A program made the position numbers and the translations under genes. The notes under the pieces are model-generated. The model made no database searches. It was not told the DNA's origin and was given only the letters and a program-made list of their open reading frames with translations. From contig NYVP01000082.1 of NCBI GenBank assembly GCA_002684575.1, forward strand, positions 1-8,472: 8,472 nt of DNA, written 5' to 3'. Position 1 is the first letter of the stretch. The number at the start of each line of letters is the position of its first letter. The DNA is from Verrucomicrobiales bacterium. GTDB taxonomy: Bacteria > Verrucomicrobiota > Verrucomicrobiia > Verrucomicrobiales > DEV007. This document shows positions 1 to 6,292 of this stretch, piece after piece.

Positions 1-550
1 TAGAAGCATTACCAAAATTAAAATACAACTTACCATCTGGACCAAAACAAAATGCATGTATTCCATGGTCATGTTGCTTGCCTCCAACTACGTTGAATAA
101 GATCTTTTTATCGTCAGGTTTGTCATCACCATTTTTATCAGTAAACACTATCACTTGCTCTCCAGTAGAAACAATTACCTTATCACCCAGAACACAAACA
201 CCATGAGGTGAATCTATATCTCTTCCCTGATAATAAGTTTTAGACGTATCCGCAACACCATCACCATTGGTATCCTCTAGTATTAAAATCCTATCGCCTT
301 CTGGTCTTTTCCCATTGTGCCCTCTGTAATTAACAATTTCTGCGACCCAAACTCTTCCTTTATGATCAATATCTATACTTGATGGACTGAGCAACATAGG
401 TTCAGAGGCGAACAACTCCACCTTCATGCCTTCAGCAACTTCCAACGCTTTAAGTGACTCTTTAGGAGCAAGTCCATTTGAGAATGAGACAGCAGGAATG
501 GATAATATAAGGATCAAAGTTAAATTTCTAAAAGTGCGTAAGGTTTTCAT
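1..550 (-). CDS. PVC-type membrane-bound dehydrogenase, N-terminal part (runs off left edge)
   Basis: This is a partial gene: 183 codons plus one base are visible, and the C-terminus lies beyond the left edge. Translated by eye, it starts at an ATG whose first base is 550. It has a signal peptide (about residues 1-24, hydrophobic core TLILILSIPAVSF). A beta-propeller-like region follows, with GRVWVAEIVNYRG (65-77), two Asp/Asn-rich calcium-loop-like repeats (DTNGDGVAD at 93-101 and DKNGDDKPDD at 138-147), SPHGV (114-118) and HDHGIHAFCFGPDGKLYF (160-177). This pattern is typical of the PVC membrane-bound dehydrogenase domain, a propeller related to soluble glucose/sorbosone dehydrogenases. Full-length members often add HEAT repeats and a C-terminal CxxCH heme domain, neither of which can be checked here. 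The likely role is periplasmic oxidation of sugars or alcohols; the substrate is unknown. It starts 63 bp downstream of the ThuA gene, a pairing common in these phyla. No Shine-Dalgarno is visible upstream of the ATG. Confidence 0.85.
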   Translation of the reverse strand, partial: MKTLRTFRNLTLILILSIPAVSFSNGLAPKESLKALEVAEGMKVELFASEPMLLSPSSIDIDHKGRVWVAEIVNYRGHNGKRPEGDRILILEDTNGDGVADTSKTYYQGRDIDSPHGVCVLGDKVIVSTGEQVIVFTDKNGDDKPDDKKILFNVVGGKQHDHGIHAFCFGPDGKLYFNFGNAS

Positions 551-613
551 GATTGATTGGTATATCGATGTGATTCAGGTAAAGTTATAATAAATGACGA
601 GTTTTGGAAGTTC

Positions 614-1516
614 TTATTTCTTTTTTTCAGGCTTCTTAAAATCTTGGTTAGCGTCTAATTCTAGTTCATCAGGACGATGAGTCACCAGCCCATTTTTTGG
701 TATTTCTAAACCTGCTGTCCATGCGACTGCGTTAAGAACAAGTTTACGAAACCCATCATTACCAAAATTATAATGAAAATGTGCGCCAGTAAAGCCAACA
801 CCACGACCTCCATCATTCCTCTCTACAGACCAACAAAGGGTTTCCGCTCGACCAGAAGCTTGAACAATATGCTTCTTTGGCCCTCTGGGCCAACTACTCC
901 TTCCCGATCTTGCATTATCATCTGGAACGGCATCAAGAACACTGGTCACCCCCTCTTTGCCCTCTCTAAATCTCATGTTAAAATACCACTCATCTTTGAC
1001 CTTAAAATCTTCAACTCCAAAGGTTATTGGATGTTTACGGTTCAATTTAGATTCAGCAATCCAGTGAGGATTGATTGACCAACCAGTTTCGTAATAACCA
1101 CCAATCCAATTTTGTAATGCTTTACCGGAGGTACCTACTGGAACTTCTACCGCATAATGCATGCACATCAAACCACAACCTCTATCTATTTCTTTCTTCA
1201 CTTGTTGTAAATTTCTATTGATGGGGTGCCCACCACCACCATCCATAAAAAGAACTATGGCATCAGCATCTTCAAATGAATCCTGATTTTTTGGCCAGCC
1301 ATTTTTGTAAACCGCAGTTTCAATCTTCTCACCTAACGCTTCCTTTAAATGCGACTCCATTAGCAAACAACCAGCATTGAATTCATGAGCCCCCCAGCCA
1401 TGACTTCTATTACCAGCAACAAACACAATTTTAGTTACATCATTGGCATGTACTAAATTATGAGAAAAAAACGATATTGTTGCAATAAATAAGCAAAGAA
1501 TAAAATTGATATTCAT
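614..1516 (-). CDS. Exported ThuA-domain protein (class I glutamine amidotransferase-like fold)
   Basis: The gene encodes 300 residues. A signal peptide occupies about residues 1-24, with likely cleavage after VHA24. The rest is one ThuA-like domain: a first strand and loop, IVFVAGNRSHGWGAHEF (30-46); the glycine-rich DGGGGHP (92-98); a nucleophile-elbow-like segment GLMCMHYAVEVP (115-126) with C118 and H120; and a C-terminal block with GFTGAHFHYNFGNDGF followed by NAVAWTAG. The tail is lysine-rich and ends KKPEKKK. ThuA proteins were named for trehalose utilization in rhizobia and are linked to 3-keto-glycoside metabolism. PVC bacteria carry many exported versions whose exact reaction is mostly unproven. 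The gene follows ccsA by 29 bp and precedes the PVC dehydrogenase by 63 bp, so joint action on an oxidized sugar in the periplasm is a reasonable inference. The family call is strong; the enzymatic role is not established by the sequence. The ATG at 1516 lacks a clear Shine-Dalgarno. Confidence 0.9.
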   Translation of the reverse strand: MNINFILCLFIATISFFSHNLVHANDVTKIVFVAGNRSHGWGAHEFNAGCLLMESHLKEALGEKIETAVYKNGWPKNQDSFEDADAIVLFMDGGGGHPINRNLQQVKKEIDRGCGLMCMHYAVEVPVGTSGKALQNWIGGYYETGWSINPHWIAESKLNRKHPITFGVEDFKVKDEWYFNMRFREGKEGVTSVLDAVPDDNARSGRSSWPRGPKKHIVQASGRAETLCWSVERNDGGRGVGFTGAHFHYNFGNDGFRKLVLNAVAWTAGLEIPKNGLVTHRPDELELDANQDFKKPEKKK

Positions 1517-1545
1517 ATAGTAATAACAAATTTAGAAAATTATAA

Positions 1546-3645
1546 TTAGGATGTCGTGGTAGCTGCCAATGTTACGAAGGTAATAGTAAATATAAAAGCT
1601 AAAAGGAAAAACGATATTGCCAAAGGCTTACTGAAGAGGCTCTTTTTGTTGAGGCGATAACAACTCAAACCAATTGTAATAACAGCGCATTCAATGGCAT
1701 ATACAACATATAACCAAAACATAATTCCGCTTGTAAAACCATAGCTATGTAAACCTGTTTCTAATTGATTAACATGCCACCAAGAAAAAACCGTAATAAC
1801 TAATATGACGATGGCAATTATGTTCATACCAAGATCTTTTATATATCCACCCATACGTGCGTGAAGCATGATTAAAGCTCCCAAACATATCATTAAGGCT
1901 CCATTTTCTTTGGGATCCCATCCCCAAAATCTTCCCCAACTGTCATTTGCCCAAACACCACCCAAAACAGTACCAACTAGAGCAAAAAGTAAACCGAAGC
2001 ATGTAATTCCATAGACCATTCTAGTTATTGTTCTTCTAGAATCATCGCTTCCAATATTGAAACGCTTGGAAACGATAAAAATGTGAGCAATCAGCCCGGC
2101 GAGTATCGCTGCGGCATAACCAATATTTATTGTAATGACATGTGTCGCAAGCCAAAAGTTTGATCGCAATACAGCCTCAAGAACCTTAAGAGTGTCTCTT
2201 TGTTCCTTAATTTCAAATTTCCATGCAAGAAAAATTCCTATTATACCTACTACAACTGAGCTGGCCAAGGCAATCCCTTTGCGGTCAAAGAATTCAATCA
2301 ATAGACATAATATGACGGCAACTGCTGTTATAAATGGAATTGTTTCATATAGAGTTGATATTGGGGGCCTGCTTAACATCACACTTCTTAAACAAATTCC
2401 AGCAACAAGAGCAGCAGTTGCAAAAAGGGTCATTAGCCAGACAATACTGACAAGAATTTTTGATAAGCGACTCCCTGGGGAAAGCCAAGAAAACGCAAGA
2501 AGCAAAAATGCCATGACATAAAAAGGCAGTGCCCAATGAAAAAGATTTTTTTCGTTACTAAATAATTCAAGCTTTATGTTTTTATACTCTCCTCGATCAG
2601 TCGCTATGTTTATCACTTTATCGCTCAACTTTTGGAGTTCACCTTTGAAGAGATCTGGCTTGCTTGCGTTTCTCGACAGTTGTTCAAGTGATATCAAATA
2701 AGGAATTGCCCAAGACGAAAAATCCTTTCTTTCTTTAGGTGTTAATTCATTTGATCTGAATGTTAACTGGTCAATGAAATACCCTGGCTTGACCCACTCT
2801 TCATCATTCATGTCAATAGGGGGAAACATGGCTAGGCTGATCATACTGACAAAATCTTTTTTCCCAGCAGTTCTAGTGTTCATGTCGAGTATTTGAAAAG
2901 AAGTAGATATCTGGTCAATAAAATCTTTTCCGTTGGGACCTCTTGCGATTTCAATAATTTTATCAAACTGTTCAACAAAGTAACTCACCCGGGTCTTGCC
3001 GTTAGTTGATTCATTAAATTCGTTGGAGATCTGATTCAAATCAAGGTCCATTCCATCCCTCGCAAAATTGAGGGCATTAGTGATCCACTCAAACTCGTTG
3101 ACTGCCGATTTCAAAGCCAATAAACCGGCATTTACTGGATCTCTTCTCTCCTGCTTGCTTGATTCTTCTTGGTCTGGATCGTCCATCATTTGTCCAAGCC
3201 TATTGGTCATTTCAGAGAGAGTTTTCATAGCATCAGGAACCATAGCTATTTCGTTGTATGAATACCTCTCTCTTGGCGAAGAGTGCGCCTTGACCCCTAT
3301 GGCTTCAACAACTGCAGGATTGTTAACTTTGAAGATTGGCATTCTTTTGGCAAGTTGAGGTCGGAACAAACAATCTAAAAGCCACTCAGTAGCAGACACT
3401 TTTATTTTTTCATCACCTAAAGAAAAACTGAGACGCTTGGAGTTGTTTATTCTCAATAGTTTATACATTGCTACCGTTTGCATAGGCTTTAATCTGCCAT
3501 CTTCTTGCACAGGCATTGCCTTAAAAAGGGAGACTATTTCTTTGTCCCAAGGGCTGTATGAATCAATTGACTTGGCTTTCTCAACGACTAGAGAAAACAG
3601 AAATATTAAAAGAAAATTTTTCAATATATAATTAAATTTTTTCAT
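1546..3645 (-). CDS. ccsA: Cytochrome c maturation protein CcsA (System II heme exporter/ligase) with large N-terminal periplasmic domain
   Basis: This 699-residue protein is the heme-handling subunit of System II cytochrome c biogenesis, which moves heme outward and joins it to CxxCH motifs. Residues 8-24 form a signal anchor. Residues 25-365 are soluble, presumably periplasmic, and open with the motif GRLKPMQT (50-57). From about 372 onward there are roughly nine membrane helices. The CcsA hallmarks are RPPISTLYET (426-435, the P-x-S-x-x-Y-E loop), H502 in THV, the WWD segment WGRFWGWDPKE (570-580), H595 in LHARM, and H633 in LHSYGF. Spacing and context match the family's two periplasmic axial histidines (502 and 633) and one transmembrane histidine (595). 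Stand-alone CcsA proteins are usually only 300-400 residues, so the long N-terminal domain is extra; similar domains occur in Planctomycetota and Bacteroidota relatives. The ATG at 3645 overlaps the end of resB by 14 bp and is preceded by GAAG, which suggests translational coupling. Confidence 0.95.
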   Translation of the reverse strand: MKKFNYILKNFLLIFLFSLVVEKAKSIDSYSPWDKEIVSLFKAMPVQEDGRLKPMQTVAMYKLLRINNSKRLSFSLGDEKIKVSATEWLLDCLFRPQLAKRMPIFKVNNPAVVEAIGVKAHSSPRERYSYNEIAMVPDAMKTLSEMTNRLGQMMDDPDQEESSKQERRDPVNAGLLALKSAVNEFEWITNALNFARDGMDLDLNQISNEFNESTNGKTRVSYFVEQFDKIIEIARGPNGKDFIDQISTSFQILDMNTRTAGKKDFVSMISLAMFPPIDMNDEEWVKPGYFIDQLTFRSNELTPKERKDFSSWAIPYLISLEQLSRNASKPDLFKGELQKLSDKVINIATDRGEYKNIKLELFSNEKNLFHWALPFYVMAFLLLAFSWLSPGSRLSKILVSIVWLMTLFATAALVAGICLRSVMLSRPPISTLYETIPFITAVAVILCLLIEFFDRKGIALASSVVVGIIGIFLAWKFEIKEQRDTLKVLEAVLRSNFWLATHVITINIGYAAAILAGLIAHIFIVSKRFNIGSDDSRRTITRMVYGITCFGLLFALVGTVLGGVWANDSWGRFWGWDPKENGALMICLGALIMLHARMGGYIKDLGMNIIAIVILVITVFSWWHVNQLETGLHSYGFTSGIMFWLYVVYAIECAVITIGLSCYRLNKKSLFSKPLAISFFLLAFIFTITFVTLAATTTS

Positions 3646-4933
3646 ACACTTCGTTTATACCTTCCCTATTATTAGAACCTTTATTTTCTTTATTGACCTT
3701 CTTTCTTGAGCGTGCGCTTCTCCTTAGATATGACATTAAACGTTGTACAAAATGTATCGTCATACCAATTGAGATTACATAAGTACCGTACTTTGGCCAT
3801 TGATCGGCAGGGTTGTAGGAAACGGCAAGTGAGGTATAAAGAGGATCACCAGGCTTGGCTCCTTCAGGCCCCCAACTTGCCTGATAAAGCGTATAACCTT
3901 GATCTCTCATGGGTTGGTTCATACTAATTATACGATCTCCAGCAACCTCCCCATTTTCGATTTTTATGACATCACTGGAATACTCTCTGGCTCTGGCGGT
4001 ACCCGGATGATCTTCTTTTTGAAATTTAGTGAGTTCGATACCAAAAGGGAGGGCAAACTTCTCACGTGTTAGATCAATAGACCATGTAGAATCATTTAAT
4101 TCAATAGTGAAAGGCTTGGGCGCGAATGGACCTGAACCTAAAATTAATCCCTCTTTCAATTTTTTCCCACTCTTGTCAAAAATATCGAAGTAAGCGGCCG
4201 GCAAATTAAACTCCATGCTTTTGTGTGTATCGACAGGCACGACGCCAAAACCCTCAACAACTCGAATCCCTTTTTCTTGGGCTGCTTTTGCTTTTAACAA
4301 ACCAAGTAATTCTCCTTTACCGTTAGTGATATTTCTTGCATAACCTGATACCCTTATTTCAAAGGGTATTTTTGAATTATAAAAAGTTCTCTTTGTTCCC
4401 CTTTTCCATAACCCATCCAGGTCATCAGGGCCTACAACGTAGGTGATTGTCGGCTCACCCTCATCGTTGTATTTTGATATTTCTATACTCCAATCTGTAA
4501 GATTATAAATTTCATCCGATCTATCCCCTTCGTATAAAACCATGTTGCCTTCGCGAGTGTAATGAAAGGCAACAAACCCTGCGAACAAAATGTATATAAT
4601 TCCAAAGTGGGCAATAACCATTCCTGGACGTCTCCAATTTTTCTTGGCTCTGACTAATCCCCCAAGAAATAGATTTAAGAACAGCAATGCGCTCACTAAA
4701 TATACACCAGGTAGAATTATGGGGACAGGGCCAATGTATTGAATTAAGAATAAAGACTCAAAATATTTCTCTGATGCTTCATATAGGCCCATTTCAACCT
4801 GTGCCATGGTCCCAAAATATGTAAGCACTAGGAGTAGGCTTAATAATATGATAGCAAGAAGATAGCCTGAAAAAAAGTTATAAACTTTTATGAAAAAAGA
4901 TTTATTATTTTTTCGAACGTTTGGGTTGGCCAT
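3632..4933 (-). CDS. resB: Cytochrome c biogenesis protein ResB/CcsB
   Basis: This 433-residue protein is the partner of CcsA in the System II heme delivery and cytochrome c synthetase complex. Three membrane helices lie in the N-terminal third (about 22-43, 71-92 and 104-124). A periplasmic domain of about 255 residues follows, rich in strands. A last helix lies at about 381-403, after the family-like segment SYNPADQWPKYG, and a charged 30-residue cytoplasmic tail ends the protein. H109 in VIAHFGII lies inside the third helix and is the best candidate for the transmembrane heme-ligand histidine of this subunit. I prefer the ATG at 4933 to an in-frame TTG at 4948. The ATG lies 4 bp after the lipoprotein stop (TAA at 4940-4938) and has GAGA (4946-4943) nine bases upstream; the TTG would overlap the upstream gene. 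ResB and CcsA are separate proteins here, not fused as in epsilonproteobacterial CcsBA. Confidence 0.92.
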   Translation of the reverse strand: MANPNVRKNNKSFFIKVYNFFSGYLLAIILLSLLLVLTYFGTMAQVEMGLYEASEKYFESLFLIQYIGPVPIILPGVYLVSALLFLNLFLGGLVRAKKNWRRPGMVIAHFGIIYILFAGFVAFHYTREGNMVLYEGDRSDEIYNLTDWSIEISKYNDEGEPTITYVVGPDDLDGLWKRGTKRTFYNSKIPFEIRVSGYARNITNGKGELLGLLKAKAAQEKGIRVVEGFGVVPVDTHKSMEFNLPAAYFDIFDKSGKKLKEGLILGSGPFAPKPFTIELNDSTWSIDLTREKFALPFGIELTKFQKEDHPGTARAREYSSDVIKIENGEVAGDRIISMNQPMRDQGYTLYQASWGPEGAKPGDPLYTSLAVSYNPADQWPKYGTYVISIGMTIHFVQRLMSYLRRSARSRKKVNKENKGSNNREGINEVYEKI

Positions 4934-4937
4934 AGAA

Positions 4938-5594
4938 TTATTTCTCAAAGTTCATTGGGAGCTCAGAAAGTATGATGCCAGCCAATTTGTAATTTTTACG
5001 CACTTCGGTTGATCCTACAGATTTAAAATCTCCCTCAAGTTCAATATACTTACCTTGCCCAAATAAAAATTCTCTGTTGGCTAATGAATCGACCTCCTCC
5101 TTAGATAGATCAGCAAGATTCATTTGTTTGCGCCACCTATTGACATTTGCAACTAATCCGCCACCGCCACCCGGTAATACTGTAAAATAGCATTCGCCTT
5201 CTAAATTTTCACCGAAGCTGAAATTTGCTACTCTCATAGTGGATTGCTCCTCTTCATTCCATGTTTCGGGTTTTACCCATTCAAACGGTGGATTCCCTTC
5301 GCCAATTTTGAGACTTTTACAGAATGAATCAAAATTATCCATTTCTGCATCCACAGTTGCTTTTGGACCTGTCAATTTTACGAAAAAGGAAACTGAATTC
5401 ATAGAGGAAGTTTCGGTTTTCTTTTCCTCGATGCCCACTCTGTCCCTAAAGCTTAAATTTAATTTTGGTTTGGGTTTAAAATCACCTAGTTCACGGGTTT
5501 GCGTAATTTCAACACGTTCATCACCTGGCTGACAAGCAACAAGAGTAAAGGCTGAGAGTATCAAAATAAATTGTCTAATAATCAATATCATCAA
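4938..5594 (-). CDS. Lipoprotein of unknown function in the cytochrome c maturation operon
   Basis: The gene encodes 218 residues with a clear lipoprotein signal: a hydrophobic run at about 9-20 and lipobox LVAC, giving lipidated C21 followed by Q22, so the mature protein should be membrane-anchored outside the cytoplasm. A charged linker (about 25-65) leads to a compact domain: FFVKLTGPKATV (70-81), FEWVKPETW (104-112), TMRVANFSF (119-127), ECYFTVLPGGGGGL (134-147) and ANVNRWRKQ (149-157). I recall the combination of a W-x-x-P-x-x-W segment, a glycine-rich LPG stretch and ANVNRWRxQ from uncharacterized PVC-group proteins, but I cannot name a Pfam family. C92 and C135 are the only cysteines in the mature protein besides the lipidated one. 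There is no CxxC, so it is not a thioredoxin-like CcsX/ResA. Two tandem ATGs exist (5594 and 5591); choosing either changes little. It lies 4 bp before resB and so probably serves heme or apocytochrome handling, which is inference. Confidence 0.85.
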   Translation of the reverse strand: MMILIIRQFILILSAFTLVACQPGDERVEITQTRELGDFKPKPKLNLSFRDRVGIEEKKTETSSMNSVSFFVKLTGPKATVDAEMDNFDSFCKSLKIGEGNPPFEWVKPETWNEEEQSTMRVANFSFGENLEGECYFTVLPGGGGGLVANVNRWRKQMNLADLSKEEVDSLANREFLFGQGKYIELEGDFKSVGSTEVRKNYKLAGIILSELPMNFEK

Positions 5595-5646
5595 TTTATA
5601 ATTCTAAAATATTACTATAAAGTACGTATTATTGTGGTTAAAAGTT

Positions 5647-6054
5647 TTAATCATAATCTATACCAAATGGGTCTGCAGTATCTCCATTTGAGTTAATTAT
5701 AGGATTATTTGAAGAGTTCATAATTCCATCAAAATCTCTGTATTTATTACCTCCGATTGAACTGCCAATGTAAAATCCTAAAATCAGACCAAGAAGAATA
5801 CCTAATGAGCTAAAGAGAAGAGCAAAAATGGTTTTATCTAAAACAAAGTTAAAACGAGTCTCTACCAATTCTTCATTAGAACTTTGAAGTTTTTTTGAAA
5901 TATTATCACTGTCAGTTGCATTTACTGACAAATTATCAAGTAATGAACGTTCAATTAGGAACTTTTTACCACACGAAAGACAACGTCCCTTTTTGTTAAT
6001 TTGATCATCAGGAACATCAAGAAAAGTTTCACATTCTGGGCACTTGATCCTCAT
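5647..6054 (-). CDS. Small zinc-ribbon membrane protein
   Basis: This 135-residue protein begins with a four-cysteine zinc ribbon of the MJ0042 type: CPEC at 5-8 and CLSC at 25-28, with a 16-residue loop containing LDVPDDQ. A polar linker (about 35-70) is followed by one glycine-rich membrane helix at about 75-97 (core LLFSSLGILLGLILGFYIG), then an acidic, asparagine-rich tail (103-135, ending DPFGIDYD). There is no signal peptide, so the ribbon should be cytoplasmic and the tail outside. Proteins of this plan are common in PVC bacteria and delta-proteobacteria, usually without a known role. Its place 52 bp upstream of the lipoprotein-resB-ccsA unit suggests it is the first gene of that operon; a sensory or assembly role would be speculation. 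Its gene has a 238-bp upstream region that probably carries the operon promoter. No Shine-Dalgarno precedes the ATG at 6054. Confidence 0.82.
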   Translation of the reverse strand: MRIKCPECETFLDVPDDQINKKGRCLSCGKKFLIERSLLDNLSVNATDSDNISKKLQSSNEELVETRFNFVLDKTIFALLFSSLGILLGLILGFYIGSSIGGNKYRDFDGIMNSSNNPIINSNGDTADPFGIDYD

Positions 6055-6292
6055 TTTCGAAAATTGGATGATAAATATTTTGTAAATTCAATTTTGATTC
6101 TTTAATCAGGTGAAATCTCACTAGATATTTAATAACCTATCAGCCAATAAATTTTAGTGTTATTCAATGAAGAATTCATGGAACTATAAATTGATGCAAT
6201 TACTATTAAGTGTTGCCATTTACTTAGTTTGGATGCTTGAAAACACATGTTAATACTAAAATTTTACGTTCAAAGGTGTGAATATTTTTTAT
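6055..6292. other. Intergenic region upstream of the zinc-ribbon/ccs operon
   Basis: This 238-bp AT-rich gap lies between the stop of the cytochrome c fusion gene and the start of the zinc-ribbon gene. It is the longest gene-free stretch in the window and the most likely place for the promoter of the leftward ccs operon. I found no pair of -35 and -10 boxes with normal spacing that stands out from the AT-rich background. No strong hairpin followed by a T run marks the end of the upstream gene. It contains one possible tiny rightward reading frame, listed separately. Confidence 0.5.
6167..6253 (+). CDS. Possible 28-residue single-helix membrane microprotein (weak)
   Basis: An ATG at 6167 opens 28 codons closed by TAA. 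The product has a polar, basic N-terminus (MKNSWNYK), an unbroken hydrophobic stretch of about 15 residues (LMQLLLSVAIYLVWM), and a short polar end (LENTC). That is the plan of a small single-pass membrane protein, the kind that often accompanies respiratory complexes. Against it: no Shine-Dalgarno precedes it, it runs opposite to the genes on both sides, AT-rich DNA readily encodes hydrophobic runs, and conservation cannot be judged from one sequence. The internal ATG at 6194 is an alternative start. Confidence 0.15.
   Translation: MKNSWNYKLMQLLLSVAIYLVWMLENTC

Noticed and set aside
773..1078. Rightward 101-codon open frame inside the ThuA gene
   Set aside because: It lies wholly antisense to a convincing family member and its translation shows no recognizable motif or signal.
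2135..2536. Open frames on both strands inside ccsA (2135-2521 rightward, 2345-2536 leftward)
   Set aside because: Both overlap the well-supported transmembrane core of ccsA in other frames; the translations are low-complexity shadows.
3068..3927. Rightward open frames at 3068-3358, 3437-3631 and 3706-3927
   Set aside because: They are antisense to ccsA and resB, have no family resemblance, and lack start-region signals.
4934..4948. In-frame TTG at 4948 as the resB start
   Set aside because: The ATG at 4933 is a better codon, avoids overlap with the lipoprotein and has a purine motif at suitable distance.
5155..5170. Run of five glycine codons in the lipoprotein as a possible expansion or sequencing artefact
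   Set aside because: The frame is intact on both sides and the codons vary, and a glycine-rich stretch is expected before ANVNRWR in similar proteins as I recall them.
5239..5532. Rightward 97-codon open frame antisense to the lipoprotein gene
   Set aside because: The lipoprotein has a clear signal and lipobox; the antisense frame is Ser/Phe-rich with no domain.
6167..6179. Small inverted repeat ATGAA/TTCAT around GAATTC in the 238-bp gap
   Set aside because: A five-pair AT-rich stem with a three-base loop is too weak for a terminator and has no T run.
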